The position numbers and the translations under genes were made by a program. The notes below the pieces were generated by a model. The model ran no database searches. It was not told where the DNA came from and saw only the letters and a program-made list of their open reading frames with translations. This document shows positions 12,441 through 24,805 of a stretch of 64,000 bases of DNA, piece by piece. Location: positions 2,907,020 through 2,971,019 of the forward strand of contig JAJHZJ010000335.1 of assembly GCA_023548195.1 (NCBI GenBank), written 5' to 3'. Origin of the DNA: Bettongia penicillata ogilbyi. Lineage: Eukaryota; Chordata; Mammalia; Diprotodontia; Potoroidae. Within the stretch, counting starts at the first letter, position 1, and every line of letters begins with the position of its first letter.

Positions 12441-15370
12441 TCTTTGAATATTTATCATTTCTAGAATGGCTACCCTTTATTTTAATTTTCCTTTCACCAT
12501 GAATGACCATACTAAAGGTGATGCTGAAAATCATGACAGAAACAATTTAAATCTCTGATTTGAGGATGTTAAAGTTGACTCACTTGACTCAGAAGGTCCA
12601 TATCACTGCACTGGAGCTCTGGAATAGTATTAACTAAACACAAACTTACAATGAAACTCTGAATGTTCCTATCATCCTCTATTCCATCCAAAGTCTCATG
12701 AAAAATTAAAATTCATTTACCTCATTAACAGAAAAGTCATCCAGGATGATTATATGCCCAATCATTATCTACTTCTTCCTGATATTATATTTGACCATTA
12801 CTTCTTCTAAACTGATAAATGCTACTGGGTTGATAAAATAAGTGGACAGTTAACTGGGATCTACAGTTGACAACTTGCATTTCACCTGTACTGTGGGTAC
12901 ATCAGGAGATGCATGTGGTCTAACATTCACTGATTCTGCTATTCACATAGGCCACTGAATTCTTGAAGAGTCGATATTAAAATCCAGAAGGTTTCATTCT
13001 AATTGACATATTTCGTTATTTCACTTCTAGAACATATAATTGAAGTCTCCCATAAAGAGAGAAGGAAGATATTTGTGTGTTGCTTCACAAACACATTTCA
13101 AAATAGTAGATCTTCTAAGGAAAAGTACTTCTGATACTGCTGATAATTAATTCCTCTGAGAACACAGCTCTGGGCATAAAAATAGGTCCCTGAACTTTTA
13201 TAGGATTGTATTTACATATATTTTCCTACGACCAGACAAAGGGAGATGAGGTATAAAGACAGATGGTCCCTTAGATTCGTTTCTGCCTGTTGTCATAAGG
13301 GCACAATGTGTCCTCCTTAATATCTAAGTGCTCAGTTTTATTCTTTGGTTTTTGAATTATTAGAGAAAATATTATTGAATAAGGTTCAGTTTTCCTAGAT
13401 GTTCGACGAAGGAAATTCTGGTTGCAAGGTTCATGAAAATCTTTCCACTAATCACTGAATGACTTAGAGGTTGAACAATTTTACTACAACCTTTCTATCC
13501 AATGGAAATATCATGGAAGTGAGGATTACCTTTAATACATAAGAAAACATCCCTATACATGCATTTGACTGGGGTAAGTTTCACTGCCTACGCTGACAAT
13601 GTCAAATATGAACTGATATTTATTTTGAATCATGACTTTTATTGCGATTACTTACAATGACTTAATGCATTATTTTTCAAAGTCTACCATATAACATTTG
13701 ATTGTAAAAATAAGCTTATAAGTAAACAAGGCGAAAAACTTTATGGAATAATAATGAGGCTTGAATTGCAGTGTGAGGATATTTTATTTTTGATCCCCTT
13801 CCTGACCTTTCACCTTTCTGTCTCAGTTTCCTACTCTCTAAAATGAAAATAACATTTGAAGGCTACCAGATGGGGATGTTTCAGAGAAAAGTTCTTAGTA
13901 AAGTGTAAACCAGGATATAAATGCGATTTATTTACATTTATTTTGCAAAGCAACTAAGAAAACAAAGAGAATATTAGAAAAACAGAGACAAATGCAGAGA
14001 TTTCAAGACAGGTCTTCTAACTCTTACACTACACCATACTACTCTAAACAGCAGTGTTTAAAATGGAATTATCCAAAATTTAAAACACTTTTAACATATG
14101 GCACAGTAAGTCATAATACAATATAAACCATTAGATATAATATTGTCCTAAATTTTGAACTCCTAAATTTTCCATGTCTTATAATATACAGGAGACTTTT
14201 AAGGTATAATTTTAAATTTAAATACTAAGATGACTCTTTTTCTGCACTTGTCTTTATGTTGGTTTGTCTGCAGTCTTAGACTGCACTGTTAGGGTCATTA
14301 CTTAATATTCCACTGGAAAATAAGCAGAGATGCTTTAAAATGTAAAGGGAAAATGGGAGAAGCAAACATAAGATTTGGAATAAAAAATAGAGGCATAATG
14401 AAATAAAATAAAATAACACCAGTTCAGATAGGTTAGAGTTTTCTCATATGTGTAGTGATTAATGCACATTTTTAATCTTCCAACTTTATTTTTTCACATT
14501 TTTAATAAGATATGACATCACGGCCCTTTTCAAAAACAAAGGATACTGACCGTCTTCAGGAGGATAATGAATTGGTAGGCAAGGGTATTCAAGATAAAAG
14601 AGATATGTTGAAGTTTGAAGATAGAGAGAAAGATTATGAACCCCTAGAGAGATAAAGGAGAGTGTTCTAGAGGATGTGACTAACATCAAGAAGGATCTTG
14701 GTAGGGATATAGATATAGGTACATCTATACTAGATGATATAGAGATTACTGAGATCTATACAACATGCAGAAATAAACATAGTGATAGAGGTAGACGTGC
14801 ATTGTGAAATGTGAACTGTGCAATATGAAATGGGGAGAGCCAAATGATAGATTGTAGCATAGAAAAAAAGGTCTGCCAATTCTCTTCATCCACTACGTTG
14901 AAAGATAAAAGTCTCAACAAGCCTTTCAGATAGTGCTGGCTATTAACAAAATTTCTTCTGGGAGAAATGTCGTAATTGTATTATCTATACATCCTCAGTT
15001 GTGTCATTTGTCAAAAAATTTTGAAAGTCAAATATGTCTTTAAGTCAGTGGTGAAAATGTTAAATATCCCAAGACCATACAGAGATTAAGGGTTCTTCAT
15101 GGAAGCCCCATTCTAAGAGGGTAGTGTTTATGCTTTGTGTCCCAACATTTAATATATTTCTAAGTTATCTAAATATACTATATTCTATGTCAGTTAGGTC
15201 ATACCACTCTATCCAGTCTACGTAAAGAGCAATAGAGATTTGATGGAATCATTTGAATGACAGTTGGGTGACCAAATTCACTTTAACCTTGTTAAAATAG
15301 TTCTTTAACATGGCCAGTGAGGGAATATATATATATAACAATAGGGACAAACATAAATGGAGGATACCCC
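12440..15370. other. Intergenic DNA without recognised features
   Basis: AT-rich, no open frame of note, and no element that I can name. This is the distal upstream side of OR gene 2. Confidence 0.45.
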
Positions 15371-15377
15371 AGCATCT

Positions 15378-15525
<148 letters not shown>

Positions 15526-15544
15526 CATAGGCACAACCACCAAT

Positions 15545-15960
15545 ATACAGATGAGAAAACTGAGACAAAGAGAGATAAAGTAACATGTCCAGGCTTATGC
15601 ATCTAGGTAGCAAAATGAGTAGAATAATGAACTTTAAATCCAAAATATATTCATTCAAATTCCACCTCAGAAACTTATTAGGCATGTTACTCTGGGAAAA
15701 TAACTTTTCTTACCCCCAATAGATTTACCTCCAAAAATAGCAGAATAATAGCATCTATCCCTACAGGTTGTTGTCATAATGAAATGAGAGAGCATATGGA
15801 AATCACTTTTCTAAATAATCAGCAGTACAAATTAGTGTATAGTACTTTATAAGTACCATATAGCTACTCTAACTTATTAATAGTAAGCACTTGAGCACAT
15901 TTTGAACCCAGGTCCTCTTAAGTTCAGATTTTGTACCTATCCACTATACCATGTATCCCT
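15545..15960 (+). repeat. Cluster of MIR-type SINE fragments, sense
   Basis: Three MIR-like pieces: 'acagatgagaaaactgagac…taaagtaacatgtcc' (15545-15620), 'ttccacctcagaaacttattaggcatgttactctggg … cctacaggttgttgtcataatgaaatgag' (15650-15860), and 'gaacccaggtcctcttaagtt … atccactatacca' (15900-15957). They are typical old mammalian SINE fossils. Confidence 0.65.
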
Positions 15961-16023
15961 TCTCTAAGCCACTTTAGGTGTAAATCCATAGTGAATCACA
16001 GGATACAAATTACCTACTTCAAA

Positions 16024-16074
16024 GACAACATTGAAAAGCAAAGGGTCACAAATGTATCTCTGGACAACATCTCC
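16024..16074. repeat. 51-base direct repeat, copy 1 (flanks OR gene 2)
   Basis: Aligns without gaps to 18006-18056 with 44 of 51 identities. All seven differences are transitions. Copy 1 lies just upstream of OR gene 2 and copy 2 downstream. The parent repeat family is not recognised. Confidence 0.7.
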
Positions 16075-16215
16075 AAGGACCTCTTCCAATGGGCATTTGT
16101 GATATAAATTTAGTTTTCTTTTATTCCAAGACCAACCTATTTCCACATTACTTTTCTACAGCATAGTCTAAAAAAATTAAAGGCTGTCCCTACTGAAAAT
16201 TTTTATTTATTTTAC

Positions 16216-16217
16216 AG
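16216..16217 (+). promoter_or_regulatory. Candidate 3' splice acceptor of the OR gene 2 coding exon
   Basis: A T-rich tract ending tttattttacag|ataaa leaves 41 bases before the ATG at 16259. The context matches the acceptors of the other two receptors. Confidence 0.6.
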
Positions 16218-16258
16218 ATAAAAAATTCTTGCCTGAATTCAGCATCTATGTGGAATAA

Positions 16259-17164
16259 ATGGATAATGGAAACAATGTGACTGAATTTATTCTATTGGGT
16301 CTTACAGAGAATCCAAAGATGCAGAAAATTGTTTTTGTTGTGTTTTTCATCATCTATGCTATTACGATGGTAGGTAACACACTCATTGTCATAACCATCA
16401 ACTTCAGCCCCAACCTGCATTCCCCTATGTACTTTTTTCTTGCCTGCCTGTCCTTTATAGATGCCTGTTATTCCTCTGTTAACACACCTAAACTTATTAC
16501 AGACTCACTTTATGAAAAGAAAACCATTTTCTTCAAAGGTTGCATGACCCAAGTGTTTGGTGAACACTTCTTTGGAGGTGCTGAGGGCATCCTGCTTACC
16601 GTAATGGCCTATGACCGGTATGTGGCAATTTGCAAGCCCCTGCATTACATAACCATCATGAATTGTCGAGTGCGTGGCCTCTTGCTGGGTGTGGTGTGGA
16701 TAGGAGGCTTGATCCATGCAACTATACAGATGCTCTTCCTAATCCAATTACCCTTTTGTGGTCCCAATGTCATAGATCACTTTATGTGTGACTTGAATCC
16801 TTTGTTGAACCTTGCCTGCACTGACACTCACACTCTTGGTTTATTTGTTGCAGCCAACAGTGGCTTCATCTGCTTCTTAAACTTCCTCCTGTTAATGATC
16901 TCCTATGCAGTCATCCTGAGTTCACTGAAGACTCACAGTGTAGAGGGGAGACGCAAAGCCCTCTCTACTTGTGGTTCTCACATCACTGTAGTTGTTTTGT
17001 TCTTTGTTCCCTGCATTTTTATCTATATGAGGCCTGCAACAACTCTTCCCATTGACAAAGCTGTTGCAGTCTTCTACACAATTATCACCCCCATGTTAAA
17101 CCCTTTAATCTACACACTGAGAAATACTCAAATGAAAAATGCTATCAGAAAATTATGCAGTTGA
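16259..17164 (+). CDS. Olfactory receptor, family 4 (OR4C-like), intact
   Basis: A 301-residue seven-transmembrane odorant receptor, expected to act in the olfactory neuron membrane through Golf. Seen: the NVT glycosylation site at 6-8, Gly39-Asn40 in the first membrane segment, PMYFF at 56-60, Cys95, [15 protein letters not shown] at 116-130, Cys167 and Cys177 in the long second extracellular loop, KALSTC at 233-238 and NPLIYTLRN at 281-289. The tail is short (…IRKLCS), about the family norm and shorter than its two neighbours. It is about 73% identical to the 30594-31523 receptor over 300 residues (hand count), so it is the more distant paralogue of the three, and it is transcribed in the opposite direction. 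AATAAA signals occur downstream at 17422-17427 and 17433-17438. The reading frame is undamaged and expression is not testable here. Confidence 0.96.
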   Translation: MDNGNNVTEFILLGLTENPKMQKIVFVVFFIIYAITMVGNTLIVITINFSPNLHSPMYFFLACLSFIDACYSSVNTPKLITDSLYEKKTIFFKGCMTQVFGEHFFGGAEGILLTVMAYDRYVAICKPLHYITIMNCRVRGLLLGVVWIGGLIHATIQMLFLIQLPFCGPNVIDHFMCDLNPLLNLACTDTHTLGLFVAANSGFICFLNFLLLMISYAVILSSLKTHSVEGRRKALSTCGSHITVVVLFFVPCIFIYMRPATTLPIDKAVAVFYTIITPMLNPLIYTLRNTQMKNAIRKLCS

Positions 17165-17690
17165 AAGGACAGTTTGGTTAGCTAGTAATATAATCACCAG
17201 GCTCAAAGTCAGGAGTGAGGGGGAGAAAGGGAAAATATTAAAACAAAAAGAATTTTGCTGATAATTAAAGGGAAAATTCAAGAAATGTTAAAAAAATTGC
17301 TAATTATTCTCCATTATGTCGACATTAGAAGCTTTCCCTACATGATTTCTTATAATATGTAAAAAGTACTCCATATTTGGGGGTACATTGTTAGCTTTAT
17401 CAAACTGTTTTTAGTGCAGTCAATAAATGAATAATAAAGGAGAAATGAAAGATCTCTATCACCTATGAGCAGACTACATTATATCTTTCATTTCTGAATA
17501 TATACATATGGATCCATATACAAATAAAGTCAACAATTTTTCATGAATCAAATGCTAATGTTAGAATGCCTTTCATTAAAAATGATAAATTAAATGTATG
17601 TGCCTACCCTGGGGCATATATTTTCCACAGAGCCCAGAACATAGTCTGTACTTAGTAAATGGTTATTGACTGACAATGCTAGGTGTGGTG
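17165..17690. other. OR gene 2 downstream region
   Basis: AT-rich sequence with two candidate polyadenylation signals (17422-17427 and 17433-17438). Near 17625-17680, 'gagcccagaacatagtctgtacttagtaaatggttattgactga' reads like a sense L2 3' tip that abuts the antisense L2 fragment. Confidence 0.5.
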
Positions 17691-18056
17691 ATACACAGGC
17701 AAAAATAAAATCATTCTGCTCTTTCTGAAGCTTAGGGGCTGGGGAAAACAATATGAACACTCAGAAATAAACACAAAAGAGATACAAAACAGACACTAAC
17801 TAATTTTAGAAATGGCCTAAATTTAGAAATAAGGGCTCATGTCATATAAAGGCTGGTACTTGGTCTGAGCCTTAAAGAACACTTGGAATTCTAATAGGTG
17901 GAGAAAAAAAAAAGATTTTCTACCAGGCATGCTGTACAGGAATTGCAAAGGAAATGAAATGTTGTATGTGAGGGGCAGTGAATGTGGAAAGTAGAATGTG
18001 GGAAGGACAATATTGGAAAGCAAAGGGCCACAAACATGTCTCTGGATAACATCTCC
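17690..18056 (-). mobile_element. L2-type LINE 3' region, antisense
   Basis: The order 'gtggtgatacacaggcaaaaa', 'ctttctgaagcttaggggctgggg', 'ggctggtacttggtctgagcctt' and 'aaggaaatgaaatgttgtatgtgagg' parallels the antisense L2 copy at 10100-10480. Its right end overlaps copy 2 of the 51-base repeat (18006-18056). Confidence 0.5.
18006..18056. repeat. 51-base direct repeat, copy 2
   Basis: Partner of 16024-16074, 44 of 51 bases identical, with transitions only. Confidence 0.7.
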
Positions 18057-18374
18057 CACAATGTGAACATGATTATGTGAATCTGGTTCAATTAAGTTCC
18101 AAATCCATCCTATCGTCTAACCTATGTTTGTTCTTGTCTGTTCTGTTCACAAAAATAGAGCAAAATTCTTTGTCAAATATAATGATAAAATCTGGGTAAA
18201 TCATACATTCATCATTACCCTGATCTATCAAGTAATATTATATATCTATATGCACATCTATCTTATATAACTTTATAATTTACATAAATTTATATATTAA
18301 AATCTGTCTGGCATAACTTTTTAAAAATGAAACTGTATATGTCTGTGTGTGTGTGAGTGACACTATTTTTCCAT

Positions 18375-18480
18375 TCATCCATCAGTTTGCCAGCTTTCAA
18401 AATGTGGTCTCAAGTTCTCTGGAGACTGATGAGACTTTTTCAGAGTTTGAATGGTGAGAATTATATTTTCTAGAAAAACT
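18375..18480. mobile_element. Possible hAT-type DNA transposon remnant
   Basis: 'caaaatgtggtctcaagttctctggagactgatgagac' resembles the '…tgtggtcc…gaccctg…gagacc' terminal regions of old Charlie-like hAT elements. It is short and diverged, so this is a weak call. Confidence 0.25.
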
Positions 18481-19066
18481 AAGACAATTCTCCTCAACAG
18501 TAAATTTTATTGGCTAAAATGCAAATAAACAAGAGTATCTATTAACAAATATCTATATGCTTGTCATTCACATACATAACACTTACTTCCTGAGAGGTCT
18601 TACGAATTATGTCAGCCTCTCAAAGCTCTTCTCTCAAAGATCAGGGGAGTGCCTAAACAGTTTAATTTGATTAGTAAAAGCATGATGCAATCAAGAAAAT
18701 CAGAAACATGCATCAAAGCACACAACACTTCTGTTCCAGTCCCCTTCTTTCTAGTTGTAGTTCATCTCCTGCCTCTTTACTCATTGAAAGTGAGTCACCA
18801 AGAAAACTCGGTATCTTATATTACTGCTCTTATCTTATTATTTTTTTTTTTTGCTTTAACGTGCGCACTTTTATCTAAACTGGTCTTAAGTCAGTGTACA
18901 GGTAAAGCTCCTCACCTCCCCCAAGTACTGGCACTCATCTCATAAAATTTGCAGGGAGACTGTGAAGTCTTCATTCACATCTATGCTCGGGGCAGGGAGG
19001 GAATTTAGGGGGTCATTCAATATGGCTGACAATTTAAAAAAAAGGAACAAGTGTTAAGGTGGAAGA
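18480..19066. other. Intergenic DNA left of the actin pseudogene
   Basis: No recognised gene. A 12-base T run lies near 18841-18852. Confidence 0.4.
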
Positions 19067-19076
19067 TACAAAAGGT

Positions 19077-20729
19077 TTTTTTTTAAAGGATTACATTAAT
19101 TTACATATAAATTTTACATGTAAAAATTTACTAGTACCTTCACCCCTCTCCCCCTCCCCATTTGAATTTGTTACTTAGCTCCTTTGAGCTCCTTTCGTGG
19201 AGCTAATTATTCTGTAACAATGTATTGTATAATATTTGGAAAGACTATTAAAAAACCAACACACAGATGTACAATCAAGAGTCCTGAAGATGCATTGTAG
19301 AACTTTGGATATGTTTGCCTCCAACATATTAAGACTGCTCATCACCTTCACCGTTTCAGTTTTTAAATCCTGAGTCAAGAGCCAAATAAAATAAAACAAA
19401 ACAAAAACAAATAAAGCCATGCTAATCTCATCGCCTTTTTTGGGCAATTATCATGTCACACCCTTTTGACGAAAAATAAAATAAAAAATAAACACACAGT
19501 CCATTTAGAAGCATTTGCAGTGTACAATGGAAGGCCCAGATTCATCATACTCCTGTCTGCTGATCCACATCTGCTGGAAGGTGGAAAGAGAAGCCAGGAT
19601 GGAGCCTCCAATCCAGACAGAGTATTTGTGCTTAGGTAGGGCAATGATCTTGATTTTCATTGTGCTAAAAGTTAGGGCTGTAATCTCCTTCTGCATCCTG
19701 CTGGCAATGCCTGGGTACATGGTGGTGCAATGTTGATATGGTATTGGCATAGAAATTCTTACAGATATCAACATCATGCCTCATGGTTGAGTTGAAGGTA
19801 GTTTCTTGGGTTCCACAGGATTCCACACCTAAGAAAGATGGCTGAAAGAGAGCTTCTGGGTACCTCTTGTTGCCAATGATGATAACCTGACCACCAGGGA
19901 GCTCATAGCTCTTTTCCAGAGAGGAGCTAGATACAGCAGTAGCCATCTCCTGCTCAAAGACTAGGGAGACATAACACAGCTTCTCCTTGATTTCACACAT
20001 GATTTTCCTCTCAGGTGTAGTAGTGAAACTACCCTCTCCTGGTCAGGATCTTCATGAGGTAGTCCATCAGATCACGGCTAGCCAGATGCAGAAGGAGGAA
20101 GGCATGGGGAAGGGCATAACCTTGATAGATGGGAACAACTAGAGGTATACAGGGACAGCACAGCCTGAATGGCAACGTATATGACTGGGGTGTTGAAGGT
20201 CTCAAACATAATCTGAGTCATCTTTTCTCTGTTTGCTTTGGGAGTCAGGAGAGCTTCTGTGAGCAGCACAGGGTGCCCTGCAGGGACCACACAGAGCTCA
20301 TCGTAGAAAGTGTGATGCCAGATCTTCTCCATGTCATCCTAGTTGGGGACAATACCATGTTCGATGGGGTATTTAGGGTCAGAATACCTCTCTTGCTCTG
20401 GGCCTCATCCCCCAAGTATCTGTCTTTCTGGCCCATTCCCACCATCACACCCTGATGTCTGGGACACTCAACAATGGAGGGGAAGATGGCCCGAGGGGCA
20501 TCGTATCCTGTAAAACCAGCTTTGCACATTCCGGAGCCATTGTCAACAATCAGAGCAGCAATATCATCATCCATGGTGAACTTTGAAGTGACAGGGTTTA
20601 AACCTTTAAGGGAGAGAGGAGGTGGTGCCACACCTGGAGGCAGGGGGCAAGTGAGTGCATGCTGGCTGGGAGAGCTCACAGCTCTACTCCTGTCTTAATA
20701 AGGCATGGATGGAATACACAAACTTCACT
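19077..20729 (-). pseudogene. ACTB: Processed pseudogene of cytoplasmic beta-actin
   Basis: On the minus strand the coding part starts at 20574 with [21 protein letters not shown], the non-muscle beta-actin N-terminus, and ends at 19505 with …SIVHCKCF. There are no introns. It is dead: a 1-base deletion follows GILTL (near 20393), Trp becomes a stop (TAG at 20339-20341), a deletion of roughly 48 bases near 20131-20137 removes the second phosphate-binding loop (DSGDGVTH region), and there is a net 2-base loss near 19735. The 3' untranslated region down to about 19170 keeps beta-actin-like blocks (gactcaggatttaaaaactg). A T run at 19076-19084 (poly-A on the minus strand) and an exact 10-base duplication, TACAAAAGGT, at 19067-19076 and 20730-20739 mark an L1-mediated retrocopy. 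The leader at 20575-20729 does not resemble the GC-rich standard beta-actin leader. Confidence 0.95.
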
Positions 20730-20739
20730 TACAAAAGGT

Positions 20740-21300
20740 AGTTCATAAAGGAATTATGGCACCCTTCTGAAGCTTTCATTGATTAATTTTATTATATCTT
20801 CATAAATGGCCTGCACAGCTCCCTGATATCATGTTATGTCCGTCTGATTTAGACATCTACGTATCTTTGCAACCAGGTTCTGAGCAATGGTGTTGTTCAT
20901 GAGTTACAGTGGCTAATGTTCACAGAGGGTGACCTGACTGTCACAAACCTAATACAATCAAGTCAGAATGAATGAACAGGAATTTGTGGGAATCTCAATC
21001 TTCAGGCTCTTCCATCTACTTTTCAAAGCTTCAAGTAGTTACTTACACAAGTTACTACTTGTGTCACATCCACAAATATAAACTCTTTAGACTGCTCTGG
21101 CATCAAAAACAACTCATAAATGTTCCAGTATTAAGAGTATACATGGGAATAGAATCGTCAAGCTCCATAGAGCATACCATCCAAATATTCCATATATCTA
21201 GAGGGTCAAGATTCTGAGGGCGAAAAACAATTTCAAGCCAGGTTTAATGACTATGAGAATATAGAAGATTAGATGATGAAAAGATACTTTCTTAACTTGG
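20740..21300. other. Intergenic DNA without recognised features
   Basis: No open frame or repeat that I recognise. Confidence 0.4.
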
Positions 21301-21520
21301 GATCTGCAACCTCATTTGCTCAATATTTTGATAAATACATTGTAATATAATTGGTTTCCATTATTATCTTACTTGTTTTACTGTATGCCCTTAAAATATG
21401 ATTCTGAGGGAAATTACAGGATTCACCAGTCCGCCTCAGTGGTCTGTCTTACACACACATGCACACACATCCGCGCGCGCACACACACACACACTGATTA
21501 AGAAGTTCTGGTCTAGACAT
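21300..21520 (+). mobile_element. Ancient mammalian interspersed repeat (probable DNA-transposon remnant)
   Basis: 'ttttgataaatacattgtaatataattggtttcc', 'gattctgagggaaattacaggattcaccagtc' and 'ttaagaagttctggtctaga' match an old repeat family known from many mammals that ends in 'ggttaagaac…tctaga'. The internal part has become a (CA/CG)n microsatellite at 21451-21494, with an unusual run of CG. The family name is from memory only and not asserted. Confidence 0.45.
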
Positions 21521-22729
21521 AGAAGTAAGATTACAATAAAAGTTTAGAAGTGCTGAAATATGGGACGAAGAAAAAAGACTGGAAAATATTAGCATAAAAA
21601 GACTTTTTGGAGTATAACATGGTTGAGGTAGATGAGTGAATAGTTTGCCTGAGTTTATGTGCACATTGTAGGACATCCTAACAGACTAATAAACTGGGAA
21701 GGAAGTGTTGCCTAGAGTATATCAGCCTGTAATTGGAGTTACTAAGTATGAGATCAGTAATAAAAACAGAGAGGAAACCTGGGAACCAAAAAGTAAAGTA
21801 CTTGGGAAAGGAGGTAACTAAAATCGATTGCATATGTGCTTCCAGGAAGGATGAAACAGGGTGAAATTTAAAGGACTGCAGAGTAAGGGAGACTGAAAGT
21901 AGCAGGAATTAATGAACTCTAACTCTGTACTATGGTAGTAGGCATACAGGAAATAAAAATGTATGAACAAATTCACTACAAAATGTATTGCAGGATTTGG
22001 TGTCTTTTAAAAATACCTAGTTACTTTGTTTTACAAAGAGGGTAAGATGAAGGAATCATAAATTAAAGGGAGTTGATTTAACAAATCTATCTTATTTATT
22101 TATCGAAATTATCTATTATAAATTCATTTACTTATCCATCTATTCACGCATTCATTTAATTAATTAATTAATCCACTTGTTTATTTGTGTATTTACTTAA
22201 CAGAAACTGTTTCCTCATCTCACACAAGGGGGAATAACAATGCATGGACCCAATCTTATCACTGCTAGGCATGGGATCTTTGGCTTCCTCCATTTCTGAG
22301 CTGTTTGACCCTTATTTCACAAACTGGTGGTCTTCTGATCCAGAGATTGCCATTTTAGCTCTCAACTTATCATAGATACATGATTGCTTAGCCCAGAATT
22401 GAATGAAGCACAGAAATCTAGAGTTCATGGGAATACCAGCATGTAGTTTCTCCTATTTTCTTTGCATTCAGACATGATTTTTGTAACCAGCTAATCATTT
22501 CTGATATATATACACATATATATGTATGTATGTGTCTATATATGTGTATATATATATATATATCATTCTTTTCAACTTTTTGATTTAATTCATAGCCATA
22601 ATAAAAATGATACTTTTATAGTAAAGTCTTCATTATTTGGTTCACATTTTACTAATCTTTAGCAGTTTTTTCTAGATATTTTTCTGATGATATTGTCAGT
22701 ATATCATGAGACACTCTATTTTCCAGAGC
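21520..22729. other. Intergenic DNA with degenerate simple repeats
   Basis: No gene. Degenerate ATTT/ATTA tetranucleotide DNA lies at about 22080-22200, and a TA/TATG-rich tract at about 22505-22562. Confidence 0.55.
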
Positions 22730-23120
22730 TGAGGCACAGCAAATAAGTTGTGTCCTGAACTTGGCATAACAAGAATCCTTTGCCATCACCTTGTGAGCTT
22801 AAAAAATCACCAACAGGCCCAGACATGAATCCTGGTATGAAGGAATTCTTTTTGTCACTAGACAACCTTATCCCACTGTTGCTGTTGCGCCTCACTGCTG
22901 TGGTACATTGTACTGTTTGACTCTTTGCCTAACCACAAGTATATAAATCAAGGTTCATCCTCACTGACTCAGGTCCCCTCCCTAGGGACAGGGCCTTGTC
23001 ATATGTATATAATCTGCCTCCTTGTTTGCAAAGTGTTTCTCTAACTTTTAAATTAAATTTCTGTTTGATTCCTAACTCTCCTTTCTTTTGCCTGCTCTGT
23101 TCAACTGTAGCCACCCACAG
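22730..23120 (+). mobile_element. Probable solo LTR of an endogenous retrovirus
   Basis: About 391 bases starting TGAGGCACAGC and ending CCACCCACA. It has a TATA box (gtatataaatc) near 22939 and an ATTAAA-type polyadenylation signal near 23050-23055, in the U3-R-U5 order. The flanks gagc (22726-22729) and gagt (23121-23124) could be a 4-base target-site duplication with one change. No internal viral sequence adjoins it. Confidence 0.5.
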
Positions 23121-23835
23121 AGTTGGAATGGTTAGGTCCAGTTGACAATAACATTTATGTCCATGTCAATCACCAAAAGTGGGCAGTTGTCGTAAGTTTG
23201 AAAGACTGTTGGAGGCCCTCTGTCACACTGTATACATACCACATGTCATTATCAGGTCTTTCTATTGCTGTCATTACAAGACTGAGAAATACTTGCTGCA
23301 ATCATACATAGGAGCAGCCACTAAACTACTCTTTATTAATTCTTTTTGCTTCTGATGCCTGCAAGATTGTTTCTCACCTGATGGCACCTTTATATCTTCA
23401 TTTTCACACCTTGGAGAGCAGATAATTGCACTTTGGGTAGCCCAGATGCCTTTTCTTATGGGGAAGATATGTGTCTTATAGTTACATAAGGTAATTGGTT
23501 CTTATTTACTTGATACTCTGTTATTAAATTATTCTCTCCCTCAGTCTTCTGATACAAGTCAGGGTTTATCATTCGTCTATCATATCATTTTTAGATCTTT
23601 TTCTTTTATCATTCATTTTTGCATTTAAGCTTCTGAGCATCATTCTTTTTATATTACAAATAGTTCTCATTGAAAACTGTTTAAAAGGGTCTTATAAACT
23701 TTTTTTTTATTCCTCTCTTTAAGGAGGAAAATCTTTGCTTATATAATAGAAAATAGTAATTTGGATGGGGCAAAGGGGGAAATACTAAATGTAGATAAGT
23801 ACATTCTCTTTACTATCGATTCTCAGAAGCAGCAC

Positions 23836-23888
<53 letters not shown>

Positions 23889-24595
23889 TTATTTATTAGC
23901 TACAGCTCATGTCCACAATTTTCTGAGAGCACATTCTAAATAGGGATGGTTTGAAAGTACTGGCAGTATATGGATTTGAGAAAAGAAGTCATGGAGAGTT
24001 TTAAGTGAAAGATTTCTGAAATAATTACTTTTCTAGTTAGGCGATTTAGAAAATGAAGTAATTCTATTTAGGTTCTCAAGGCAGAAATTAAATGAGTTAG
24101 TAAAAATTGCAGATTTTAGCTCAATGGAAGGAAATAATGATATCCAGAAGGGGGATGGGTAAGAACCCCAACATACACAAGGGGGCAAGCTGTCAGAATT
24201 TCTTAGATCTGCATTCATGAAAAGAAAAGCAACTTTTAAGGGGTTAACAATCACTTTAATCAAGCACATGTATCATTACTTTAACCAAGCACATATGTCA
24301 TTCACTTAGTTCAGGAGAATCAACAGCATGAACTTCAAAGAAAATACAGAGAAATTAAAAGTCAGTAGACATGCTTCCAGCATGGCTGACCATTATTCAA
24401 CAGACAGGTACAGTTGTCTGAGGAACAATTTACTATTGAGTATTGCCCAAGAACCCTGAGGATTTTCTTCTCCTGGTTAGATTTTTTTTTTTAATTAATG
24501 GAGTCACCTTTTGAGCAACTACTTAAAAAAGCCTATTCATTGAATGGGTATATCTCACTCAAAGTGAGAATGCTATAGGACCTGAGCCTAAAAGG
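23121..24595. other. Intergenic DNA with a (TA)n microsatellite
   Basis: (TA)n followed by short TTTA units at 23836-23898. Nothing else could be identified. Confidence 0.5.
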
Positions 24596-24805
24596 GCCAA
24601 GGCCTCACATTGCATCCTGGGGCATCTCCAGCCCACCTGATAAATATCAGGTCCCTGGATCCAGATGGCTCAGGAGAAGAAAGTGAGGTTGCTGATCCTG
24701 CACAGCCCTGCCTCACTCAAATCAAAGTCAGCTGCAAGTCATATCATCATCTTGATTTCATGGTCCTCCTTGAATACCAAGGACAAAAACACACAACTGA
24801 AACAA
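24596..24805 (+). mobile_element. Marsupial-type SINE body / RTE-leader-like module, headless
   Basis: 'ttgcatcctggggcatctccag', 'ggatccagatggctcaggagaagaaagtgagg', 'cctcactcaaatcaaagtca' and 'aaggacaaaaacacac' match the 3' two-thirds of the SINE at 29488-29815 and the leader of the RTE element at 45780-45935. The tRNA-like head is missing. Confidence 0.65.

Noticed and set aside
20129..20698. Plus-strand frames overlapping the actin region
   Set aside because: They are antisense shadows of the beta-actin retrocopy.
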